Origin: Euleptes europaea
Lineage: Eukaryota > Chordata > Lepidosauria > Squamata > Sphaerodactylidae
Direction: 5' to 3'
Assembly: GCF_029931775.1 (NCBI RefSeq)
Contig: NC_079315.1
Location: 114,510,274-114,574,273 of the forward strand
Length of the DNA stretch: 64,000 nucleotides
Shown piece by piece: positions 47,201-59,200 of the stretch. The position numbers and the translations under genes are program-made. Numbering within the stretch: the stretch's first letter is position 1; each line of letters begins with the position of its first letter. The notes under the pieces are model-generated. The model ran no database searches. It saw only the letters and a list, made by a program, of their open reading frames with translations, and had not been told where the DNA came from.

Positions 47201-50200
47201 TGGATGAGAGACCTCCAAGGAATACCAGGGGTATGACGTGGAGGCAGGCAAATCACCTCTGAATGTCTCTTGCCTTGAAAACCCTATAAAAAGGTAAAGG
47301 TAGTCCCCTGTGCAAGTACTGGGTCATTACTGACCCATGGGGATGATGTCACATCCCGACATTTACTAGGCAGACTATGTTTGCAGGGTGGTTTGCCAGG
47401 GCCTTCCCCAGTCATCTTCCCTTTACCCCCAGCAAGCTGGGTCCTCATTTGACTGACCTCAGAAGGATGGAAGGCTGAGTCAACCTTGAGCCGGCTACCT
47501 GAAACTATCTTCCGTCGGGATCGAACTCAGGTTGTGAGCACAGCTTGGACTGCAGTACTGCAGCTTACCACTCTGTGCCACAGTGGGGAGGGGGGCTTGA
47601 AAACCCTATGGGATCACCATAAGTCACCTGTGACTTGACGGCAAAAAATAATTATGGTCTGCATGGCCCAGGCCAGCCTGATCTCGTCACATCTTGGAAG
47701 CTAAGCAGGGTCGGCCCTGGTGAGTACTTGGATGGGAGACCACCAAGGAACCCCAGGGTTGCTACGCAGAGGCAGGCTATGGCGAACCGCCTGAATGTCT
47801 CTCACCTTGAAAATGCTGTGGGGTCACCATCAATCGGCTGTGACTTGATGGCACTTTCCACCACTGTTGTAGCAACAGACCAAAAATAAAACACTATAGG
47901 AAAATAGCCCGCTGAGTTTTCCAGCCTCAGTGACTGAGAGGTCAACCAGCTAGTAAATTTGGCCCCCCAATGTGGAAGGGTGCAATCCAAGGCAAAGTTA
48001 TGCTTTTCAAAACTCATAGAAGCCAATGGGCTTGGAAAGGTGTGACTCTGCTTAGGGTTGGGTTATATACTATTGATTCAATGGATTAACAGTGTCACAA
48101 GCGGATTAGGGCTGGGGACTGGGAGACCAGGGTTCAAATCCCAAAATAGGATCCAGGAGACCTAGGTTCGAATCCCCCCTCTGCCATGGAATCTTCCTGG
48201 GGCGGCAAGAATGCATAAATTTGTTTTTATGGTGCCATCAATACTGTTTCTAAGATACTGGATTTTCAAAGGCTTTGAAAAGCTCTGGCCAGGATTAAAG
48301 AGAACAAAATCTGGGAAAGGGAAGGAGATGGAAGACAGGTGGAGCTGGAGGGTTTTTTAAAAAAATCATTTGTGGTTCCTGCTGTGGATTTCTGTTTGGT
48401 ACCACCCACCCCTGAACACACAGAACTGCCCTATACTGAATCAGACCCTTGGTCCATCAAGGACAGCATTGTCTACTCAGTCTGGCAGTGGCTCTCCAGG
48501 GTCTCAGGCAGAGGTCTTTCCCATTGCCTACTGCCTGTTCTTTTTAATTGGGATCGATCCTGGGATATTCGACATCATGCCAAGCAGATGCTCTACCACT
48601 GAGCCATGACAGAGATCAGTTCCCCTGGAGACAATTGCCACTTTGGAAGGTGGGCTGTATGGCATTATACCCCGTTGAAGCCCCTTCCCTCCCCAAACCC
48701 CACCCTCCTCAGGCTCCACCCCCAAAATCTCCAGGTGTATCCCAACCTGGACCTGGCAACCTTATTCAGAAGGCCCAGTTCAGAGGATTAAAGCAGTCAT
48801 CCCCGGGGCATCAGAGGAGAGGCAGTTTTGCAGATATGTGTGTGTTGAGTGCCGTCAAGTCACAGCCAACATTTGGCAACCCCACGAACAGGCTTTCATG
48901 GCAAGTGATTAAGCAGAGGCGGTTTGCCCTTGCCTTCTTCTGCAGAGCCTTCCTTGGTGGTGTCCCATCTAAGTACTAACAATGGCTGACCCTGCTTGGC
49001 TTCCAAGATCATCTGATGACATCAGATAATTCACAGTGGGTAGCCGTGTTAGTCTGTCTGCAGTAGTAGAAAAGGGCAAGGGTCCAGTAGCACCTTAAAG
49101 ACTAACAATAATATTTTCTGGTAGGGTATGAGCTTTTGTGAGCCACAGCTCACTTCTTCAGATACGTATCTGAATAAGTGAGCTGTGGCTCACGAAAGCT
49201 CATACCCTACCAGTCAGAAAATATTTTTGTTAGTCTTTAAGGTGCTACTGGACTCTTGCCCTTTTCTACTACTGATGACATCAGGCTAGTCTAGGATGTC
49301 CAGGTCAGGGTAGGGAGATCAACTACCTGCATATGTGCCATTGAGTCACAGATAACTTATGGCGACCTCAGCAAGGGGCTTTCAAGGCAAGTGAGAAGCA
49401 GAGGTGGTTTGCCCTTGCCTTCCTCTGCAGAGTCTTCCTTGGTGGTCTCCCGTCTATGTGCTCAGCTTCCAAGATCTGATGAGATCAGGCTAGCCTGGGA
49501 CGTCCAGGTCATGGCAGGGAGATCAACTACCTACCTATGTGCTGTCACGTCACAACTGACTTACGTTGACCCCAGCAAGGGACTTTCAAGGCAAGTGAGA
49601 AGCAGAGGTGGTTTGCCACTGCCTTCCTCTGCAGAGTCTTCCTTGGTGGTCTCCCAAGTACTAACGATGGCCAACTCTGCTTGGTTTCCAAGATCTGATG
49701 AGATCAGGTTTAGCCTGGGATGTCCAGGGCAGGGCAGGGAGATCAACTACCTGCGTATGTGCCGCTGAGTCACAGACAATTTATGGCGACCCCAGCAAGG
49801 AGCTCTCAAGGCAAGTGAAAAGCAGAGGCCGTTTGCCACTGCCTTCTTCTGCAGAGTCTTCCTTGGTGGTCTCCCTTCCAAGTACTGACCCTGCTTAGCT
49901 TCCCAGATCTGACAAGATCGAGCTATACCATACTACCTTCCATTTGCAGAGATACTGATCTATTTTTAAAAAGCTTGACCAAGCAATTGCTCCAGCCAGC
50001 AGCCTTGATCTCCTCACCCAACATCTTGGAATGAATTCTCTGCAGCCATGTTTCTGGATATAATGGAAACTCTGGCACAACTGTAGCTACCTCTGGTTAT
50101 ACCATAATTGCATTAATACAGTGACTATTGAGAAGAGAGGGCAGATGGTAAAATGTCACTATTGAATACGCTTCATATGCTGTAAAATGATTTCGACAGA

Positions 50201-53200
50201 GACTGGATGGCAGAGCCCATTGATCTGAGGGAACCAGGAATGAAACTTATGCTGTAAACAGTCAGGGAAATCTACCAGTCGGAAACTCGGGTTTTATAAA
50301 GAGCTCACTGTGGTACAATACTTTTCTGTTCGTAATTGTTTCTTTATTGGTATCTCACTCTTCCTCCCCCACCCCACCCCCCAAAAAATCCGGGGAGGTA
50401 TATTCACGATCATCTTCATAATAATCAAGGAGATTGGTTGTTCTAAAAGCCAAGCTACATGCAAGTGTCAAGGATCAAAATCGGAATCCTGACATAAAAT
50501 TGAGGAAAGGCTGAGGGATTTGGGAATGTGCAGTCTGGAGAAGAGGAGATTGAAGGAGGGGGAACATGATTGCTCTCCTTAAGTATTTGAAGGACTACCA
50601 CTTAGAGAAGAAGGTTGGTTTTTTATATGCCAACTTTCTCTACCACTTAAGGCAGAATCAAACCGGCTTACAATCACCTTCCCTCCCCTCCCCACAACAG
50701 GCACCCTGTGAGGGAGATGGGGCTGAGAGAGCTCTAACAGAGCTGTGGCTTGCCCAAGGTCACACAGCTGGGTTTGTGTGTTGGAGTGGGGAAATAAATC
50801 CAGTTCACCAGATTAGAGTCCGCCGCTCATGTGGAGGAGTGGGGAATCAAACCCGGTTCCCCAGATCAGACTCCACCACTCCAAACCACCACTCTCAACC
50901 ACTACACCAGGGAGCTGTTCCTGTTGGCAGCAGAGGATAGGACTCGCAATAATGGGTTTAAATTGCGGGCAGAAAGGTACCAGCTGGATATTGGGGGGGG
51001 GGGTGGAATTTACAGTCAGAATAGTTTGTCATGCCAGCGGCAGAATCGGCTGCCTGGGGAGGTGGTGAGCTCCCCCTCTCTGGCAGTCTGTAAGCAGCGG
51101 CATGACAAACATTTGTCAGGGATGTTCTAGGCTGATCCTGGACTAGATGGTCAGTATGGCCCCTTCCAACTCTATGATTCTAGCTGCCAAAAGCCAAATG
51201 CAACTAGAAAGAGCTTTCGGATATAGATTAGGGCAGGGAATGTGTGTGTGTCAACTCTTCTTCTGATTTGAAGAAAAAATGATACCAAAGAACCAGAGTC
51301 ACAAGTTTCCAGTGTGGTTTGGATCAGATCTTGAATAATAAATTTCTGACAGCCCATCCCTAGTATCAGTTAGACATACTAGAGAGCCAGCATGGTGTAG
51401 TGGTTAGAGCATCAGACTAGGATGTAGAAGACGCAGGTTCGAATCCGCACTCCGCCAGGGGAGCTTGCTGGGTGACATTGGGCGAGCCACACAATCTCAG
51501 CCTAGCCTACCTCATAGGGCTGTTGTGAGGATAAAATGGAGGCGAGGGTAAGGTGTTTTGGGTTGCCACCAGAGGGAAAGGTGGGCTATAAATTAAATCA
51601 ATAAATATAAATAAGGACATAAGAAAGGCCATGCTGGATCAGACCAAGGTCCATCAAGTCCAGCAGTCTGTTCACACAGTGGCAAACCACGTCTCTAAGA
51701 GCCCACAAACTAAGACCACTGGAGGAGCATTGTCCTGCCTGTGTTCCACAGCACCTAATATAATGGGCATACTCCTCTGATACTAGAGAGAACAGGTATG
51801 CATCATGACTAGTATCCATTTTGACTAGTAGCCATGGATAGCCCTCTCCTTCTATGAACATGTCCACTCCCCTCTTCAAGCCTTCCAAGTTGGCAGCCAT
51901 CACCACATGCTGAGGCAGGGAGTTCCACAATTTAACTATGCATTGTGTAAAGAAATACTTCCTTTTATCTGTTTTGAATCTCTCACCCTCCAGCTTCAGC
52001 AGAAAACTGATAAAAGGAAATATTTCTTTACACAACGCATGGTTAAATTGTGGAACTCCCTGCCCCAGGATGTGGTGATGGCTGCCAACTTGGAAGGCTT
52101 TAAGAGGGGAGTGGACATGTTCATGGAGGAGAGGAGTATTCATGGCTACTAGTAAAAATGGATACTAGTCATTATGCATACCTGTTCTCTCCAGTCTCAG
52201 GGGAGCATGCCTATTATATTAGGTGCTGTGGAACACAGGCAGGAGAACGCTGCTGCAGACGTCTTGTTTGTGGGCTTCCTAGAGGCACCTGGTTGGCCAC
52301 CCTTATGTACAGACTGCTGGACTTGATGGGCCTTGGTCTGATCCAGCATGGCTTTTCTTATGTTCTTATGTCTCCTTCTACCACCAACCCACTCCGCAGC
52401 CCTGCATTGAGAATGCAAAAGGAAACTCGATATCTGATAAGAAGGAGCCTGGGGATAAATCAATAACTCTGTATTCCTCTCTTCATTAAGGCGAACCTAT
52501 ACAGGAAACCAGTTCACCTCATTCTCTGAAGAAAGATGTCGAAAACATGGGCAAAGGTAAGGCGGAGGGGGGAAATGTACGTTTGACATGGGACAATAGC
52601 TATAGATCTGTCATTTCAAACACTCCTTTTCTCCGGGCCCAGAGAACGTAAAGACAATGGTGCATAATCTTTTTTTTATTCCTCGCCATATTTTAAGCTT
52701 GACAAGCAACGAATGAATAATATATGGACCTTTTGTGTGGCTATAATTGAGATTAATGCATACGTATCAATCAATACGTGACACGGTCCTATAATACTTT
52801 AAAATAATATATTGCATTGATTTATATTCATGGATTTCTGCACAAAATCCATCCTAGGCCTGGACAGGGCATTCCACCACTACCCGCCCCCTTAAACGGC
52901 TACAAACATTTTGCCTCCCGCGGTAATGAATTGCACGCAAAAGCATGAGTTCTCAAGATTTATTTCACCCGTTTAGTACAATGCCGTCTTTCTTTCCCTC
53001 TCGGTCTAGAAGAACTTCAGAAGGTCTTGTTTGAGCAGATAGATCTGCGAAGAAGGCTGGAGCAGGAGTTTCAGGTCCTCAAAGGCACCGCGTCTTTCCC
53101 GGTTTTCAGTAAGGGAAACGTCTTCTCTTATTAATTCAATGGTTCTGTGTTGGCTCATTAATTTATTCATTATATTTGCATCCTACTTTTCAGAACAAAA

Positions 53201-56200
53201 GTGGTTCCCAAAATAGCTTGCAAGTAAGGCTGCCAAGTAGGCTTGCCAGACCCCGTAGCTCCACCGTTGGGAGCTTTGCAGGGCCGCGGCGTGCGATGTG
53301 TGCGCTTGCCTGGCACGGCGCATGAGCGCACCCCATGCAACGCACCCACGTCACTTCCTGGTTTACTCGGAAGAGACACGGACGCTCCAGCGATCTCAAC
53401 CAAAACTCTATGGTTTCCATAGAGTTTTAGCTGAGGTTGCCAGAGCATCTGCTTCACATGCGCGCGCAAGTGCGCTCATTGCCCGCTGGTCCTCAGCTGG
53501 TCGGCAGGCTACCCGGTGGATGGGCGGGATTTTACCCGCCACCACCGGGCACTTGGCAACCCTACTGCCAAGCGGTAGGAGAAAAATTAAGGGGAAAGAA
53601 GCTACCTCATGTGCTTACTGGAAGTTCATACAGGAAGAGGCAAAAGGTAGTTCTAGGAATTCCCAGAAACACTATGATTTTACCATCGAGTTTCCTGCTA
53701 TTCCTAGAGCTACCCATTGTCATTTCCTGTATAAAACTCTGGTAAATACATGAAGCTGTATTTTTTAAATTTTCTCCTGCAACACTGTGCTCCCCCCCTC
53801 CTGCTGGTTGCTGGGAAACACTGGCTCAAAGCAATCAGAGGCAGCCTGATCACTCGGTTTTACTCTTATGGGGAATTTTGCGGGACATTTAATTGACAAC
53901 AGAGAAGAGAAACCTGTAAGAATCCTGTGGCAGAGCTGCCAGTACCCAAGACTCTTTGGGAAGATGGAACAATTTTAATCAGTAGCTCAGAGACACACAG
54001 AGTAGTCAGGAATTGCCTCATACTAGGGTTGCAAGGTCCCTCTTCGCCATAGGTGGGAGGTTTTTGGGCTGAAGCCTGGTGGGGTTGAGGAAGGGAGGGA
54101 CTTCAGTGCCATACAGTCAAATGGTCAAAGCGGTCATTTTCTCCAGGCGAACTGATCTCTATCGGCTGGAGATCAGTTGTAATAGCCGAGATCTTACTTG
54201 CCAACTTACTAGCAGGAGATCTTCTGCGATTACAATTGATCTCCAGCCGATAGATATCAGTTCACCTGGAGAAAATGGCCACTTTGGCAATTGGACTCTA
54301 TGGCATTGAAGTCCCTCCCTTTCCCAAACTCCACCCTCCTCAGGCTCCACCCCAAAAGCCTCCCACCGGTGGTGAAGAGGGATCTGGCAACCCTAGGCAA
54401 ACTACAACACATGTTGTGAATCCATCATTTATCAAAGAGAGTTGAATGACTCATCTGAATTAAAACTGAAATCTACAATTGTGCATTTAAGGACCGGGAT
54501 CATCCCAAGTAGGGTTGCCAGCCTCCAGGTGGGAGCAGGAGATCTCCTGGAATGACAATTGATCTCCAGACTACAGAGATAGTTTTCCTGAAGAAAACGG
54601 ATACTTTGGAGGGTGGACTCTATGGCATTTTAACCCACTGAGGACCCTCCCCTCCCCAAACCTTGCCCTCCCCAGGTTACGGCCCCAAATCTCCAGGAAT
54701 TTCCCAACCTAGAGTTGCCAGCCCTAGCCGTAAGTAAACCCTCTAGCTTGGAAAGGAAGTTGGTTTTCAAAGTACAGGAGCTACCTGCCAGGTAAGGTCA
54801 ATATGGCGGCTTGGAGTTTTGCCATCCGCATTTCCCCGTGTGTCCTCTCACACCACAGTCAAATTTAATACCTGCCTCCCTCTCCTGTAAATAAAGCTTG
54901 CGATGAAACCACACAGAAGACAATTCAGACGAAAGGAGCGGGCGTACGCCGCTGACCAAGGAAGTGGCAGGAGATCCGTTCGCCAGCTTGAAGGATGTGT
55001 GGTCTCCAGGCACCACAAAGCAGTGGTCAATTCTGCTTTGGATTCAAAAAAAGGAAACGAAGCACCAGACAGGCATGGCTGGCCTGCGAGCTGGCTTTCC
55101 ACTTGCGCAGCCCCAGTCCCAAGCGCGTTTGCTCAGAAGGAAGTCAGAGAATGGAGGAGGTCTTATTCCCAAATAAATATCCACAGGGTAGCATCTCCCC
55201 AGCCCGATCCTATCTATCACATTTATTTATCTGTCCCTTTCCCCAAAGAGGAGAATTGGTTTTATACCCTGCTTTTCTCTACTTTAAGGAGTCTCAAAGC
55301 AGCTCGAAATCACCTTTCCTAATCCTCCGCACAACAGTCACCCTGTGAAGTAGGTGGGGCTGAGAGAGCTCTAAGAGAACTGTGACTGGCCCAAGGTCAC
55401 CCAGCAGGCTTCTTGTGGAGGAGTGGGGAAACCAACCCGGTTCGCCGGATTAGAGTCTGCCGCTCATGTGGAGGAGTAGGGATTCAAAACTGGTTCTCCA
55501 GATTAGAGTCCACCGCTCTTAACCGCTACTCCATGCTGTAGGATTGCCAGCTCCAGGTTAGGATTACCTGGAGATTTGGGGGGCGGAGCCTGAGAAGGGC
55601 GAGGTTTGGGGAGGGGAGGGACTTCAACGCCATACAGTCCAATTGCCAAAGCAGCCATTTTCTCCAGCTGATCTCTATCAGCTGGAGATCAGTTGTAATA
55701 CCGGAAGATCTCCAGGTACTACCTGGATGTTGGCAACCCTACCACGCTGGCTCAGGAGGCATGCAGCATTTCCCCATCCTCCATTTTATTCACCCAGAGC
55801 TTGTGAAGTCATAGCTGAGTGGTATGCATCTACTACTAATAGGGTTGCCAGGTCCCTCTTTGGCACCAGCGGGAGGTTTTTGGGGTGGAGCCTGAGGAGG
55901 GCGGGGGTTTGGGGAGGGGAGGGATTTCAATGCCATAGAGTCCAATTGCCAAAGCGGCCATTTCCTCCAGGCGAACGGATCTCTTTCGGCTGGAGATCAG
56001 TTGTAATAGCAGGAGATCTTCTGCTATTACCTGGAGGTTGGCAACCCTAGTTTGAAGATCAGTTGTAATAGTGGTGCCACCTGGAGGTCGGCAATCCCTT
56101 GTCTACTATGGTCATCAGGCAACCATCTGTTGTCTATCCCACCATCGAGGGTAGCCTGTCTGCCATCAACCAGAGCCTGGGCCATTTCCATCGTGGCTCT

Positions 56201-59200
56201 GACTCTGTGGAAAGGACTCTCTGAAGAGGTGAGGGCCCCCCCTCTGCCTTAAATATCTAAGCAAGGTCTGCCTGATTGCCTGGGCAGCATAGTGTAGTGG
56301 TTAAGAGCAGTGGTTCAGAGGGGTGGACTCTGATCTGGAGAACCGGGTTTGATTCCCCACTCATCCACATGAGCGGCGGAGGCTAATCTGGTGAACTGGA
56401 TTTGTTTCCCCACTCCTCCCCATGAAGCCGGCTGGGGGACCTTGGGCCAGTCACAGTTCTCTCTAAACTCTCTCAGCCCCACCTACCTCACAAGGGGTCT
56501 GTTGTGGGGAGGGGAGGGAAGTTGACAGTAAGCCGGGTTGATTCTTCCTTAAGTGGTGGAGAAAGTCAGCATATAAAAACCAACTCATCGTCTTCTTCTT
56601 TTGTGTGGGGGGGTGTTAACTGGCAGGCACCTTTTAAGGGGGAGGGATTTGGGGTTTGCTATTTTATTTTGGGAGATAAGGCTGCATTGTATAGTCCAGT
56701 CTTGTCAGATCTCTGAATCCAAGCAGGGTTGTACTTGGAAGGGAGACCACCAACGAAGACTCTGCAGAGGAAGGCAATTGCAAACTACCTCTGCTTCTCA
56801 CTTGCCTTGAAAGCCCCTTTCCAGGGTTGCCATAATTTGGCTGCTACTTGACAGCACTTTACACACACACACACATTTTATTTCTCTTTAAACTGGAAAT
56901 GTTTTAAACTATTATTGTAAGCCACTTGGAACTAAAAGGAAAGGCAGGATATAAATGTCTTAAATAAATAAATAGACATAGCACCACCTTTACATGCAGA
57001 AGGTCCAAGTTTTAAGGGTGGCCAAATGATTTGGAAACACCTTCACCACGCTGAAAGCTATCTACATTTTAATGTCCTGGAGCAAACCCAAGGTTTTGCA
57101 AAAAATAATAAAAAATCAGAATGTCTAGGAAAAGCTGCCTTTGAGGTACGTTAGGCTGAGAGAGAAAGGGGCTGCCTTAAGCCTCCCTGGCAGAGTAGCG
57201 ATTTGAACCCGGGTCTACTACATCCCAGCCCAGCACTCTTGACTGCTACACTGCACTTCATTTAGGGTTGCCAACCTCCAGGTAGTTATTTATTATGGAA
57301 GTATAGTACTTGTGCATATCCCTGTAGTACTTGTGCATATTTTCTCCAGAACAACCTCCAGGGAGTAGCTGGAGATCTCCTGCTATTACAACTGATCTCC
57401 ATCTGATAGAAATCAGTTCACCTGGAGAAAACGGCCGCTTTGGCAATTGGACTCTCTGGCATTGAGGTCCCTCCCCTCTCCAAACCCCGCCCTCCTCAGG
57501 CTCCACCCCAAAAACCTCCCACCAGTGGCGAAGAGGGACCTGGCAACCCAACTTCAATGCCATAGAGTCCAATTGCCAAAGCAGTTGTGAATCCATCATC
57601 CTTCAGCTGCTGCTTGAGGCTAAATTATCCACCAGGTCTGATAATAGATCTAGGGTTGCCGGCTCTGGGTTGGGAAATACCTGGAGATTTTGGGGGCGGA
57701 GCCTGAGGAGGGCGGGGTTTGGGGAGGGGAGGGACTTAGGTGCCATAGAGTCCAATTTCCAAAGCAGCCATATTCTCCAGGTGAACTGATCTCTGCCGGC
57801 TGGAGATCAGTTGTTATAGCGGGAGATCTCTAGCAACTACATGGAGTTTGGCACCCCTAAATAGATCCCAAGCGTCACATGTAGTCCAGAGGCCCCAGTT
57901 ATTATTATTATTATTATTATTTTGCCGTCAAGTCACATCTGACTTATGGCAGCCCCATAGGGCAGGGTTGTCGAAATCAATTGTTACGAGAGCCGGATAT
58001 GAAATAAATTTCACTTGATCGGGCCGGGCCATGCCTCATCCGTCCAGATTGGGGGGTGGGTATGTGGCTGCCTCAGCTAGCTTGTGGGCCGGATAAGAGC
58101 TCTCAAGGGGCCAGATCCGGCCCGTGGGCTTATGTTTGACACCCCTGCCATGGAGTTTTCAAGGCAAGAGACGTTCAGAGGGGGTTTGCCATTGCCTGCC
58201 TCCACGTCACGCCCCGGTATTCCTTGGAGGTCTCCCATCCAAATACTTGCCAGGATCAACCCTGTTTAGCTTCTGAGATCTGTTGAGATCGAGCTAGTCC
58301 GGGCTATCCAGGACAGTCCCCCCCCCCCATTATTATAAAATAGGCTTATTTGTTTTCACTTGGCAGCTTCTGCCAACTCTAACAGTGCAATCCTGTGAGG
58401 AGTTACTCCGGTCTAAGCCAACTGATTTCAGTGGCCTTAGTCTGGCGTAGCTGTACATAGAGGTGCCCCTGTAAAACGCTAATGGCTTCAATTGCCCTTC
58501 CCACCTTGCCAAGGGAGGCCAAGAGGGCAGCTTAAATATTTTGCCTTGTATTCCAAGCCAGCCGGCTATGACTTCGCTCCACAGCCCCCACATTCATCAT
58601 GTTGCTATTTTGAATTACAAAATTTCTCCGTCAGGGCAAAATTCCCGCAGAGACATAAATAGACTTCCATGTCGACAAGCAGGAGAAAGAGCGGCGTGTT
58701 GTTGTTGTTTTTTTTAAAAGGAAGGAATGCATGTTTCTTTTGCCATTTGTTACAAAACGGTTCTTAACAGACCCTCTGTTCTTGCTCCTCCCCTGCGCAG
58801 ATAACTTTCAAGATCAGATGAAGCGGGAGCTGGCCTACAGAGAAGAAATGGTCCAGCAATTACAAATTGTAAGAAATCCTCCTCTGTCCCAAGTAGGAAC
58901 TGTCCTCCTTGAAAAACGACACTGAATTGTCAACCTGCCTTAAATGAATTGGCATATGGGCCAGCGTAGATGGTGGCCCGATCCTGGGAGTACTTGCGGC
59001 GGGCTAATCCTAGCACACTGCCTTTTGCAGAGAAACATCTCTGATCCGTTTACCTCTTGGTTGTCGACTTTGATTGGCAGCAGCTCTCTGGGGTTTCATG
59101 CAGACAAAGGCTTTTCCCGTCATTGTCTTCCGGCGGTGCCAGGGATCGAACCAGAGACCTTCTGCATGCCAAGCGTTCGTTTTATTTTCTCTTTCCCTTC

